Part shown: positions 8,435 to 16,924 of the stretch, one piece after another | How the letters are laid out: each line of letters starts with the position of its first letter | Position numbering within the stretch: position 1 is the stretch's first letter | Assembly: GCA_026874595.1 (NCBI GenBank) | Contig: JAPPUL010000069.1 | Coordinates: forward strand, 930,001 to 994,000 | Origin: Sipunculus nudus | Lineage: Eukaryota; Annelida; Sipuncula; Golfingiida; Sipunculidae | Direction of reading: 5' to 3' | Length of the DNA stretch: 64,000 bases | Made by a program: the position numbers and the translations under genes | The notes under the pieces: model-generated | What the model was told of the DNA's origin: nothing | Databases searched by the model: none | What the model saw: only the letters and a program-made list of their open reading frames with translations

Positions 8435-10576
8435 ATGGGACAGGAGAAAACACTTGTAATAGTTGAGTCAAACGCCAAGGCAAAAACAATCAATAAGTAT
8501 TTGGGCAGGAGGTATCGAGTATTGTCGTCAATGGGGCACTTGGTGGACTTACCAAAAAGCCGGCTTGCAATAGATATAGAAAATAATTTCGAACCAGATT
8601 ATATAACGGTACGCGGACGGGGCAAAATACTTGAGAATTTGAAGAAGGAAGCAATTAAGTCGAAAGAAGTATTAATAGCATCAGATAATGATCGAGAAGG
8701 GGAAGCCATAGCGTGGAATATCCAAAATACGATATGGGAGAAGCACCCAAAACTTTTGATAAAGCGGATATTATTTAATGAAATAACAAAGCAAGCGATA
8801 ACGAAAGCAGTAGTTGAGCCAAGAGAAATAGATTTAAATAAAGTCAATGCGCAAAAAGCAAGACGAGTCTTAGATAGGCTTGTAGGGTACAATTTAAGTC
8901 CACTTTTGTGGGAGAAGCTGAAGAAAGGTTTGTCGGCAGGGCGAGTGCAGTCGGCGTCGTTGAAATTGTTATGCGATCGAGAGGAGGAGATAGAAAAGTT
9001 TGAAAAGAAAGAATATTGGAAGATAAAGGGACTTTTTAAATCAGGGGGCAAAGAATTTGAGGCTCAACTTGTAAAGTACGCAGGGAAAAAAGTAGAGCTT
9101 GGGAGTGAGAAGGAGACGAATGCGGTGGTGTTGAAGATAAAGAAAGAAGAACATAAAGTAAGCAAGATAGAAGAGAAGGTAAGACAAAGAGGAGCGTATG
9201 CCCCATATACAACTAGCCGAATGCAACAAGAAGGGTCGATAAAGCTAGGATTTGCGCCATCAAGGACGATGCAAATAGCCCAAAGTCTTTATGAAGGAGT
9301 AGATTTATCAAAAGAGACAGTAGGGCTTGTAACCTACATAAGAACAGATTCAACACGAGTATCAAATGTAGCAATAGGAGAGGCAAGGGATTTTATAAAG
9401 GAAACTTACGGAAAAGAGTATCTACCGGAGAAAGCAAATATTTATATAAACAAGAAGAAAGGAGTGCAAGATGCGCACGAGGCGATAAGGCCAACATCAG
9501 TATCCCGCACACCAGAATCGATATCAAAGTATCTAACAAAAGAACAATTAAAGCTATATAGTTTAATATGGAATGCCTTTGTGTCATCACAGATGAGCAA
9601 AGCACGTTATAAACAAATAACAATAGAACTTAGTGGAGAAAAGAGTATATTCCGAATGGTAAGCACAAAGCTAATATTTAAAGGCTTTCTTTTGGTATAC
9701 GGCATAGGAGCAAGTGAGGCTAATAAGGTGGTAGTACCGAAATTGAAGGAAGGAGAAAAGATAAAACTTAAAGAACTTATCCCAAGTAAACACTACACAG
9801 AGCCACCGTCGCGCTATTCAGAAGCGAGCATGGTAAGTACGCTTGAGGAATCAGGAGTTGGGCGTCCGAGCACGTATGCGCCAACCTTGCAAACGCTTGT
9901 AAAAAGATATTATGTATCAAAAAAGCAAAGACAATTAGTCCCAACAGAGCTTGGCAAGTTAACAAATGAGTTAATATCAAAACATTTTCCTAAGATAACG
10001 AATATAAAGTTCACGGCAAATATAGAAGAGGATTTAGATAAGATAGAAGAATCGGCAAAGAGTTGGGTTGAGGTTTTGCAGCAATTTTACTATAAAGAGT
10101 TTTTGCCGAGCGTGCAGGAGGCGAAAGCGAATATGCAAAGTATGAAGAACGTATTTGATGAAAAGACGGATGAATTGTGTGAAAAGTGCGGGCGAGCTAT
10201 GGTAAAGAAGCTTGGCCGGTATGGATATTTTCTTGCATGCACGGGTTTTCCTGAATGTAGGAATGCGAAATCGGTGCCGATATGTGAGTGTCCGCTTTGT
10301 GAGGATGGTAAGGTGGTTGAGAAGAAGGTAAAGAAGAAGACGTTTTATGGATGTAGCAGTTATCCGGAATGTAAGTTTGTATCATGGACCAGTCCGGAAG
10401 TTGATGAGAGGTGTGGCAGGTGCGGGAAGGTATTATTTTACAAAGTGCAGGGCAAAGGCGGCAAGGGAGGCGGCAAGGGAGGCGGCAAGGGTGAGGGCAA
10501 GGGTGGAGGGGCAGGTGGGAAGAAGGCGTTGGAGTGTAAGAATACAAATTGCGTGATGGTAAAGGAGGCAGTCTGA
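8435..10576 (+). CDS. topA: DNA topoisomerase I (type IA)
   Basis: Relaxes negatively supercoiled DNA through a transient 5'-phosphotyrosine link. The Toprim domain (1-150) has VESNAKAKTI near residue 10 and the metal-binding acidic set SDNDREGEA (83-91). The catalytic Tyr301 lies in GLVTYIRTDSTRV. The C-terminal part carries topoisomerase zinc-ribbon units: CEKCGR...CTGFPEC, CPLCEDG...CSSYPEC and CGRCGK...CKNTNC. Between the two halves of the last zinc unit a Gly-Lys low-complexity stretch of about 26 residues has been inserted (DNA 10450-10523), which should push the cysteine pairs apart. Length is 713 residues, within the family range. A 19-bp gap separates it from the recombinase gene downstream, so they are probably co-transcribed. 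Confidence 0.96.
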   Translation: MGQEKTLVIVESNAKAKTINKYLGRRYRVLSSMGHLVDLPKSRLAIDIENNFEPDYITVRGRGKILENLKKEAIKSKEVLIASDNDREGEAIAWNIQNTIWEKHPKLLIKRILFNEITKQAITKAVVEPREIDLNKVNAQKARRVLDRLVGYNLSPLLWEKLKKGLSAGRVQSASLKLLCDREEEIEKFEKKEYWKIKGLFKSGGKEFEAQLVKYAGKKVELGSEKETNAVVLKIKKEEHKVSKIEEKVRQRGAYAPYTTSRMQQEGSIKLGFAPSRTMQIAQSLYEGVDLSKETVGLVTYIRTDSTRVSNVAIGEARDFIKETYGKEYLPEKANIYINKKKGVQDAHEAIRPTSVSRTPESISKYLTKEQLKLYSLIWNAFVSSQMSKARYKQITIELSGEKSIFRMVSTKLIFKGFLLVYGIGASEANKVVVPKLKEGEKIKLKELIPSKHYTEPPSRYSEASMVSTLEESGVGRPSTYAPTLQTLVKRYYVSKKQRQLVPTELGKLTNELISKHFPKITNIKFTANIEEDLDKIEESAKSWVEVLQQFYYKEFLPSVQEAKANMQSMKNVFDEKTDELCEKCGRAMVKKLGRYGYFLACTGFPECRNAKSVPICECPLCEDGKVVEKKVKKKTFYGCSSYPECKFVSWTSPEVDERCGRCGKVLFYKVQGKGGKGGGKGGGKGEGKGGGAGGKKALECKNTNCVMVKEAV
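10450..10523 (+). repeat. GGCAAGGGAGGC tandem repeat inside topA
   Basis: Units of GGCAAGGGAGGC and variants repeat in frame and encode a Gly/Lys-rich loop inside the last zinc-ribbon unit of topoisomerase I. In a low-GC background this is one of the most G-rich stretches of the window. Confidence 0.85.
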
Positions 10577-10595
10577 AGGGTTTTGTATAAGAAAA

Positions 10596-11579
10596 ATGGA
10601 TTTTGACAAACGAACAAATGGAATTGTAAACGAAGCAGGGCAGGCATCTAATTTAGAGGATGGATATAAGGAGGCTCTTTATTTATACATGCAGGGTCTT
10701 TATGGTAGAGGCAGTTCAAAAAACACATTAAGAAACTATAAAATAGATCTAAGAGATTTCATAAACTATTTAAGGGCAGGAGAAGTAGAGCTAAAAAGTA
10801 TAAGTCGAGATGATATACGCGAGTATATACTTTACCTGTCTGAGATAAAAAGATATAGCAATAGTACAATAAGACGAAAGCTCTCAAGCGTAAAAGGGTT
10901 TATAAAACATCTTGAACGAGAGGGGATATTAAGAAGGGATCCGTTAGTAATGATAAAGGGCCCAAAACTTAGAAAGAAGCTTCCGGTATTTTTGTATGAA
11001 AAGGAAGTGAAGGAGCTATTGAGCGGGCTTGATGTGAGAAGTTATAAAGGGCTTTTGGAGCGTACAATAATTGAATTATTGTATGTAAGCGGGATGCGGG
11101 TATCAGAGCTAGTAAATCTTGAGACAGAAGGATTTAGCTATGAGCGAGGAGAGGTAATGCTAAGGGGTAAGGGAGGGCACGAGCGGGTAATATTCATAGG
11201 AGAGCAGACGGTAGAGTTATTAAAAAGCTATGCAGAAAAACGCCGTACAAAGGTGTATTCGAGTAATAAAGTATTTGCTGCTGATGCTAAAGATGCTAAA
11301 AGCGCTTATTTTTTTATAAAGTCCAATGGCAAAAAGGTTAGTGCACATTACATTTGGCGGCTATTAAAAGATTTAGGTAATAAACAAAAGATAGGAAAAA
11401 ACTTATATCCGCATGCGCTAAGACATAGTTATGCAAGTCATATACTTGGCAGGGGAGCAGATCTTAGGGTAGTGCAGGAGCTTTTGGGGCATAAGTCGTT
11501 GTCGTCAACAGAAAAGTATACACATATAACAAAAGAGAAGTTAAAGGAGCGGTATAGATGCTATCATCCACATGGTTAA
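10596..11579 (+). CDS. xerC: tyrosine recombinase of the XerC/XerD type
   Basis: Resolves chromosome dimers at the dif site together with a partner recombinase and FtsK. The 327-residue protein has an N-terminal SAM-like DNA-binding domain (about 25-110) and the catalytic domain with the full set: Arg168 (VSGMRVSEL), Lys192, His273 and Arg276 (HALRHSYASHIL), His299 (LLGHKSL) and the nucleophile Tyr308. The N-terminus is about 20 residues longer than usual. It lies 19 bp after topA, with housekeeping neighbours and no attachment-site repeats, so a chromosomal Xer role is much likelier than a phage integrase. Whether it is XerC or XerD cannot be decided from one copy. Confidence 0.88.
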   Translation: MDFDKRTNGIVNEAGQASNLEDGYKEALYLYMQGLYGRGSSKNTLRNYKIDLRDFINYLRAGEVELKSISRDDIREYILYLSEIKRYSNSTIRRKLSSVKGFIKHLEREGILRRDPLVMIKGPKLRKKLPVFLYEKEVKELLSGLDVRSYKGLLERTIIELLYVSGMRVSELVNLETEGFSYERGEVMLRGKGGHERVIFIGEQTVELLKSYAEKRRTKVYSSNKVFAADAKDAKSAYFFIKSNGKKVSAHYIWRLLKDLGNKQKIGKNLYPHALRHSYASHILGRGADLRVVQELLGHKSLSSTEKYTHITKEKLKERYRCYHPHG

Positions 11580-11694
11580 ATCCTGATATCTAAATTGCTT
11601 GACAAAGGAGTAGTTTTGATTAGCTTTGTATATAAAAAAAGTAAAGAAAGTCTAAACTAGTTACAAAATATTGATATAGGAGGGAAAGAGAGAT

Positions 11695-12012
11695 ATGGGA
11701 GTAAAGGAAGTAACAGATAGTAATTTTCAGCAAGAAGTATTAGATTCAGGAGTTCCTGTTCTGGTAGATTTTTGGGCACCATGGTGTATGCCCTGCCGAA
11801 TGCAAGCGCCGGTGCTTGAGACTGTGGCAAACAAGATAGGAGACAAAGCAAAAATAGTTAAACTAAACACGGATGAGAATACAGGCATAGCGCAAAAATA
11901 TAGAATAATGTCAATACCAACCTTAATACTATTTAAATCGGGAGAAGTGGTAGAACAGATGGTAGGGGTGCAGGGAGAGGAAGTGCTGGTCAAAAAGTTG
12001 TCAAGCAATTAA
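11695..12012 (+). CDS. trxA: thioredoxin with a CMPC active site
   Basis: A 105-residue cytoplasmic thioredoxin, normal in length. The active site reads WCMPC (Cys31, Cys34) instead of the usual WCGPC; the cis-proline (MSIPTL) and the final strand GVQGEEVL are in place. The residues between the cysteines tune redox potential, so this protein may differ from classic Trx in reducing power. AGGAGG lies about 9 bases before the start (GGAGGGAAAGAGAGAT then ATG). It stands alone, with gaps of 115 bp upstream and about 180 bp downstream, and no thioredoxin reductase is in the window. Confidence 0.92.
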   Translation: MGVKEVTDSNFQQEVLDSGVPVLVDFWAPWCMPCRMQAPVLETVANKIGDKAKIVKLNTDENTGIAQKYRIMSIPTLILFKSGEVVEQMVGVQGEEVLVKKLSSN

Positions 12013-12194
12013 TAAAGAATCATATAAATTATAGTAACCCATATTGTTATTGCTTAAAAGTTGTGATTGTCTTGTGGAGTCAAAAGAGACACAAGATTAG
12101 ATTATATAAAGGTTATAGAATAAGATTTTTAGTAAAACTATGGGAAAGGCTATGAGATATGAAAAAGAGATGAATGACAAGAGGAGGGTTAATT

Positions 12195-12578
12195 ATGAAC
12201 AAGTTAGAAGATTTTTTGGCAGAGGAAGTATTCGCGGTTGTAGGAGCTACTAATCGAGAAGATAAGTTTGGCTATAAGATATATAAACACTTAAAGGGTC
12301 TTGGTAAGGAAGTGTATGCAATACATCCAGCAATAAAGGAACTGGATGGAGATAAAGTATATAAAACTTTAAGTGATTTGCCGTGCAAAGTGGATGTAGT
12401 CGATATCGTGGTACCGCCGTCTGTTACAGAGAAGGTGGTTATGCAGTGTAAAGAGCTTGGTCTTAAGAGAGTATGGATGCAGCCGGGGGCATCGTCGCAG
12501 GAGGCAATTAATTATTGTAAGGACAATGATATTGACTTTGTGCATGATGTTTGTGTAATGCTTGGCCCAAACCAATAA
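12195..12578 (+). CDS. CoA-binding-domain protein, YccU family
   Basis: I start this gene at ATG 12195, where GAGGAGGG stands 8 bases upstream, not at the upstream ATG 12174. The 127-residue product is a single Rossmann-like CoA-binding domain: VFAVVGATNREDKFGYKIYKHL with the nucleotide-binding loop, AIHPAIKELDGDKVYKTLSDLP, the VDIVVPP strand, and WMQPGASSQEA. The family resembles the N-terminal domain of succinyl-CoA synthetase alpha and acyl-CoA synthetases but has no catalytic domain. Its cellular role is not known. It ends a plus-strand run and faces the 555-residue orphan gene tail to tail. Confidence 0.88.
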   Translation: MNKLEDFLAEEVFAVVGATNREDKFGYKIYKHLKGLGKEVYAIHPAIKELDGDKVYKTLSDLPCKVDVVDIVVPPSVTEKVVMQCKELGLKRVWMQPGASSQEAINYCKDNDIDFVHDVCVMLGPNQ

Positions 12579-12590
12579 TAGCCGAATTTG

Positions 12591-12618
12591 TATAAGTTCA
12601 CCTTTTATATAAGTTCAC
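12591..12618. repeat. direct repeat in the convergent gap 12579-12633
   Basis: TATAAGTTCAC occurs at 12591-12601 and 12608-12618, each followed by a T-rich run. There is no hairpin, so I do not call a terminator; it is another short local duplication. Confidence 0.6.
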
Positions 12619-12633
12619 TTTTTTTGCCATATT

Positions 12634-14301
12634 TTATTCCTTGACAGAGTCAGTTGCAGTAAATATTTGAGTATTAGTGTAATTCTTTAAATAGTCTTTT
12701 CCCAAAAATTTGCCTTGTTCAATTAAGAGTATTTTGGGATGCGTTCCTTTATTAGAACTAAAGTTTATTAGTGTTTTATAAAAACTTTTAGTAAAATTTA
12801 GTTTAGCATTATCTTTTAGGGCACGTAGATGTAATTTAGTTTCTTTGGTGATTAGATTTAATGTGTAGTCTCTATTTAGAGTGACAGTGCGAAGAGTCGG
12901 CAAATCTTTTGCTAAGTCGCTTGTCAAAGATTCAAGAAATTCTTTTAGTATACTTGTATGTATATCTTTGTATTTTATCCGCAAGGATGTTAATATCTTT
13001 TCTATAAGGCTTTTTTCAGCATTTAGATCGCGTAACAATAGCTGGTTTTCCCTAACTTCTTTGTCCAGGCTAATATCCTCTTTTGCAATTATATTATTTA
13101 TTTTCATCTCTATATCATGAATTTCAGCATCAATTGTACTACTATTCATAGCTTCATTTAATTTTATATCTGCAAGTTCTTTATCTAATTCATTTTTAAG
13201 ACCCTTTAGGTCCTGCTCGGTGATTTCTATATGACTTAGATTAAGATAATATTCACCAATTAAGGTATTTATTTTTTCTTTGTTAGTTTCATTTAAAGAC
13301 TCAGGAATAGAAAATGTATGCTGACTACGGCTGTTATACGGTGTTCTTAATCTCCTCTTGCTAAACGATGCCCCGTGTACCTTGATATTATTAAGAATTA
13401 GAAGTTCTTTAGTCTTATAATTTTGTAATCTTTCTTGGACTTTATTTATATTGTTATTTAAGGTTTTTTCTTTTTCTGATTTAAAGTCTTTTGTTTTTCT
13501 TACGGAATACATATCCTCAATATTTTGCTTTTCTTTTTTAAGACTATTCTCTTGCTCAAATAGCTTTAGTAGGGTCTTCTGCCAATTACTTTTATCCTCT
13601 GTCTTTTTTATTTCAAGTTCTAGGGTTTGTTTTATTTTCTTTATAAGCTTTTGGTTATAATTGTTTTGAACAAGCTCTTCGGTAAAAAATGTTATTATGG
13701 GGATTCCGTGAAGGCCAAGCAGAATTTGTAAAACACGTTTTCGCCAAAGATTGCTTTGCATAGATAAAAAAACTTTTTGATAAGTCGTTTCAGGATTTAG
13801 TATACAGAAGTTAAAATATGTTGCAAAGGTTATAGGATTTGATGTTTTTTGACCCTTTTTAATGTTTGTCCGCTTTAAATATGGGATATGTAGTTCCTTT
13901 TCAAAGAATCTATTTAGCGATACTTTGATTTCTTTTAATGTTTTAGCTTTTGAGGTTTCATTTTGTGCTGCATCGGATATTATACAGCTTGTTGTTTTTC
14001 CAAGAGTTAAATTGATTTTGTAAAGCCTTTCATCTATACTAAAGTCTAATATAAGCTCTTCTATTTGATCTTTTGGTAGAGAGTGTATTTTGCCTGTTAA
14101 AATGCATCTTAGAATAGATATCTGGTCTTTAGATACATAGTTTATTTTGTCGTTAAACTCTACTTTATAATTTCTATTGTATTTATATTTTATTGTAAGC
14201 TGTTTTAATCTTAGTGTATAGCTTTGTTTAGTATAGCTTCCAAACGAACGCCATTGTTGAGCTAAATATTCATACTCAGACAGCAAATTTGATATCTTCA
14301 T
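12634..14301 (-). CDS. unrecognised coiled-coil protein, possible ATPase head with eroded P-loop
   Basis: I do not recognise this 555-residue protein. It is Lys/Asn/Ile/Glu-rich, has no signal peptide or membrane segment, and shows heptad-like charged helices at about 225-290 and 340-430. Residues 47-70 (VEFNDKINYVSKDQISIL and on) are arranged like the start of SMC/RecN/AAA15-type heads, where a strand is followed by a Walker A loop and a helix, but the GxxGxGK[ST] motif is missing. Near the end (521-532) HPKILLIEQGKF resembles a Walker B strand. So it may be a head-plus-coiled-coil protein that has lost ATP binding; this is inference from layout. It follows glgP by 53 bp on the same strand and could be the last gene of the pnt-glgP operon. 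Its base composition is unlike glgP. Confidence 0.6.
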   Translation of the reverse strand: MKISNLLSEYEYLAQQWRSFGSYTKQSYTLRLKQLTIKYKYNRNYKVEFNDKINYVSKDQISILRCILTGKIHSLPKDQIEELILDFSIDERLYKINLTLGKTTSCIISDAAQNETSKAKTLKEIKVSLNRFFEKELHIPYLKRTNIKKGQKTSNPITFATYFNFCILNPETTYQKVFLSMQSNLWRKRVLQILLGLHGIPIITFFTEELVQNNYNQKLIKKIKQTLELEIKKTEDKSNWQKTLLKLFEQENSLKKEKQNIEDMYSVRKTKDFKSEKEKTLNNNINKVQERLQNYKTKELLILNNIKVHGASFSKRRLRTPYNSRSQHTFSIPESLNETNKEKINTLIGEYYLNLSHIEITEQDLKGLKNELDKELADIKLNEAMNSSTIDAEIHDIEMKINNIIAKEDISLDKEVRENQLLLRDLNAEKSLIEKILTSLRIKYKDIHTSILKEFLESLTSDLAKDLPTLRTVTLNRDYTLNLITKETKLHLRALKDNAKLNFTKSFYKTLINFSSNKGTHPKILLIEQGKFLGKDYLKNYTNTQIFTATDSVKE

Positions 14302-14354
14302 TTGTTATTAGCTACAAGATGGTTTTTATATAGCCTTATATTAAGTCTTTCTAA

Positions 14355-16913
14355 TTAAAAGCTCACCCAGTGTATAAGCGCTAGTGTGAATATATTTTCT
14401 GTATGTCGGTTGTAAGGTAATATCCGAATAGAAAAACCATTTTCTCCTGAGTACTTACATTCTATATTGCCACTGTATACATACTCTTGTCCTTTTTTCA
14501 CACCTTCACAACTCATCTTAATAGCTTCCCCCTGTGAAAGATTTCCTTCTCTATCTAGCTTTCCATAATATATCTCTACCTTTACATCTTCGGGTGTTAG
14601 ATTACCTAAGTTTATCTTTGCGCTAACAGGAATCTCTTTTCCCATCTTAAATTGCTTGTTATCCTCAAATACCACCTCATTAACGCTTAAATTCGACCAC
14701 TCTTTTTTTATCTTCTCTTTCCATGCACTAGTTTCTTTGGCTACTTTGAAATTGTCCTTTGTGAACGTCTTATACCCATTATGCGCATTTATATAAAGCT
14801 TTTCTGTATATTCTTTTAGCATGCGGTTTGAATTGAATATCGGTGATAGGGTCTTTATTGATTCTTTCATCTTATAGATCCAACCACGTGGCAAACCATC
14901 AGACCCCCTTGTGTAGTATAAGGGTATTATCTCCTCTTCAAGTAAATCATAAAGGGCATTGCTTTCTACTGTATCTTGGTATTCTAAATCGTCATACACT
15001 TCTCCCCCGCCTATCGCCCAGCCATTCTTTCCATTATATCCCTCGCACCACCACCCATCCAATATGCTTAAATTAAGTCCGCCATTAGCTGCCGCCTTCA
15101 TACCACTTGTCCCGCTCGCTTCTAATGGCCGCCGCGGATTGTTAAGCCATATATCAGCCCCTTGCACCATGTAGCTTCCTATCGTTATCCCGTAATCCTC
15201 TATAAAGGCTATCTTCTTCTTGAAACGCTCTTCCCGTAAGTAATGATTAATCTTTTTTATGTATTCTTTCCCTTCGTTATCTTTCGGATGGGCTTTGCCT
15301 GCAAATATTATTTGTACAGGATAGTCTTTGTTGTTTAGTATGCGTGCAAGCCTTTGTGCGTCTTTAAATATTAAATGCGCTCTTTTATACGTTGCAAAAC
15401 GACGTGCAAAACATATTGTCAGTGCCTCAGGATCAAGTATTTCATCTGCTTCTGTTATGCTGAATTGTGGTGCTCCAACTCGTTTTAATCCTTCTTTTAG
15501 TTTCTCCCGTGCAAAGGCAATTAAGCGTTCTTTAAGCCTTAGCTGACTTCGCCATAACTCTGTCATAGGGATAGTATCAACACGCTCCCATATCTTTGTA
15601 TTTACAGGGTCCTCAAGCCATAATGGCCCTAAATATCTTTCAAATAGCCGTGTCATCTCGTCAGATAACCACGTCCTCGTATGTATTCCGTTAGTTATCG
15701 AGATTATCGGAATCTCATCAAATGGTATGTCCTTCCATCTAGTTGCCCACATCTTCTTTGATACTTCCTTATGTAGTTTACTAACTCCGTTTATTTGGCT
15801 TGACATCGATATTGCAAGATTTGCCATTGCAAACTTATTCTCATCTTCTTTGTCCCGGCCTAAGTTAATAAATTCATCCCGCTTAATGCCAAGCTTTTCA
15901 TAATAGTTTGAAAAGTACTCATCGATTAGCTCAAGAGGAAATTTATCAAGTCCTGCTGCAACCGGTGTGTGGGTTGTGAATATACTAGATGAGGTTACCA
16001 CTTCGCAGGCCTCATTAAATGTTAGGTTATACTTTTCTCGCAATCTCTTTATACGTTCAAGAATTAAAAAGGCTGAGTGACCCTCATTCATATGATAGGC
16101 TGTTGCACGTATGCCAAGCCGATCAAGTGTTTTATAGCCTCCAACTCCAAGTACTATTTCTTGCTCTATTCGTGTTCTTGTGTCTCCTCCATATAATTGG
16201 GAGGTTATGTGTCTGTCTGATAGCGATTTATTTAGTTCTATATTTGTATCAAGTAAATATAACGGTATATTACCAACTTGTAGTTTCCACACTTTTGCAT
16301 AGACTATCCGACCCGGTAGCTCAACTTCCACTACCAGATTCTTATTATCTATCTTCTCTTCTGTAGTCGGCATATTATGAAAGTCATTCGGATTATATAC
16401 CTCCTGCTGCCATCCATCTGCATTCAAAAGTTGACTGAAATAGCCATGTTTGTATGCAAGCCCAACTCCGACAAGCGGTATCCCAAGCTCATCTGCTGAC
16501 TTAATATGGTCGCCTGATAAAATACCAAGCCCGCCTGAGTACAGGGGTATTGACTCATGTAGACCGTATTCTGCTGAAAAGTAAGCAACTGTAAGTCCTT
16601 CTGTATTCTTACCATGTGTTTGATCAAACCATTTTGCTCGGTATAAATGCCAATCAAGCTCAACTTCTACCAAGTCCATGTTAGAACAAAATGTCTCTGA
16701 ATTCTCAAGTTCACGATACCTCTCAGCAGATACCTCCCCAAGACAGCCTATCGGATTATGAGCTTGCTTTTCCCATATGTTTAAATCCATTGAGCGCAGC
16801 AAGTCTATTGCACGAGGATTCCAGGTCCACCAGATATTATAAGATATCTTCATAAGCGCATTAAGTTTATCTGGCACACTCGGTATTACCTGGAATTTCT
16901 TTATCCTGCTCAT
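14355..16913 (-). CDS. glgP: alpha-glucan phosphorylase (glycogen phosphorylase, short-N-terminus type)
   Basis: Releases glucose-1-phosphate from alpha-1,4-glucans with a pyridoxal phosphate cofactor. The 852-residue protein starts with the DUF3417-type N-terminal domain (IPSVPDKLNALMKISYNIWWTWNPRA) that marks the alpha-glucan phosphorylase branch distinct from the E. coli GlgP/MalP type. The substrate region has AYFSAEYGLHESIPLYSGGLG and the cofactor lysine lies in EASGTSGMKAAANGG. It lies 11 bp after pntB, so it belongs to the transhydrogenase operon; this links glucan breakdown with NADPH supply, although the pairing is unusual. Codon style matches the pnt genes. Confidence 0.94.
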   Translation of the reverse strand: MSRIKKFQVIPSVPDKLNALMKISYNIWWTWNPRAIDLLRSMDLNIWEKQAHNPIGCLGEVSAERYRELENSETFCSNMDLVEVELDWHLYRAKWFDQTHGKNTEGLTVAYFSAEYGLHESIPLYSGGLGILSGDHIKSADELGIPLVGVGLAYKHGYFSQLLNADGWQQEVYNPNDFHNMPTTEEKIDNKNLVVEVELPGRIVYAKVWKLQVGNIPLYLLDTNIELNKSLSDRHITSQLYGGDTRTRIEQEIVLGVGGYKTLDRLGIRATAYHMNEGHSAFLILERIKRLREKYNLTFNEACEVVTSSSIFTTHTPVAAGLDKFPLELIDEYFSNYYEKLGIKRDEFINLGRDKEDENKFAMANLAISMSSQINGVSKLHKEVSKKMWATRWKDIPFDEIPIISITNGIHTRTWLSDEMTRLFERYLGPLWLEDPVNTKIWERVDTIPMTELWRSQLRLKERLIAFAREKLKEGLKRVGAPQFSITEADEILDPEALTICFARRFATYKRAHLIFKDAQRLARILNNKDYPVQIIFAGKAHPKDNEGKEYIKKINHYLREERFKKKIAFIEDYGITIGSYMVQGADIWLNNPRRPLEASGTSGMKAAANGGLNLSILDGWWCEGYNGKNGWAIGGGEVYDDLEYQDTVESNALYDLLEEEIIPLYYTRGSDGLPRGWIYKMKESIKTLSPIFNSNRMLKEYTEKLYINAHNGYKTFTKDNFKVAKETSAWKEKIKKEWSNLSVNEVVFEDNKQFKMGKEIPVSAKINLGNLTPEDVKVEIYYGKLDREGNLSQGEAIKMSCEGVKKGQEYVYSGNIECKYSGENGFSIRILPYNRHTENIFTLALIHWVSF

Positions 16914-16924
16914 AGCATATTACT

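Noticed and set aside
10197-10647. Minus-strand open frames opposite topA
   Set aside because: They are rich in Pro, Cys and His from the reverse reading of Gly/Lys-rich DNA, and lie over an intact, well-conserved gene. No independent ribosome-binding site.
10596-11579. Tyrosine recombinase as a sign of an integrated element
   Set aside because: It has the Xer size and layout, follows topA by 19 bp, and there are no att-like repeats, tRNA or cargo genes nearby.
11599-11634. TTGACA box before the thioredoxin gene as a sigma-70 promoter
   Set aside because: The nearest TATA-like hexamer is more than 20 bp away, beyond the usual 16-18 bp spacing.
12013-12194. Hairpin after the thioredoxin gene as a terminator
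   Set aside because: TCTTGTG and CACAAGA pair over only 7 bp and no T tract follows.
12174-12194. Upstream ATG of the CoA-binding protein
   Set aside because: The GAGGAGGG ribosome-binding site lies inside this extension and points to ATG 12195.
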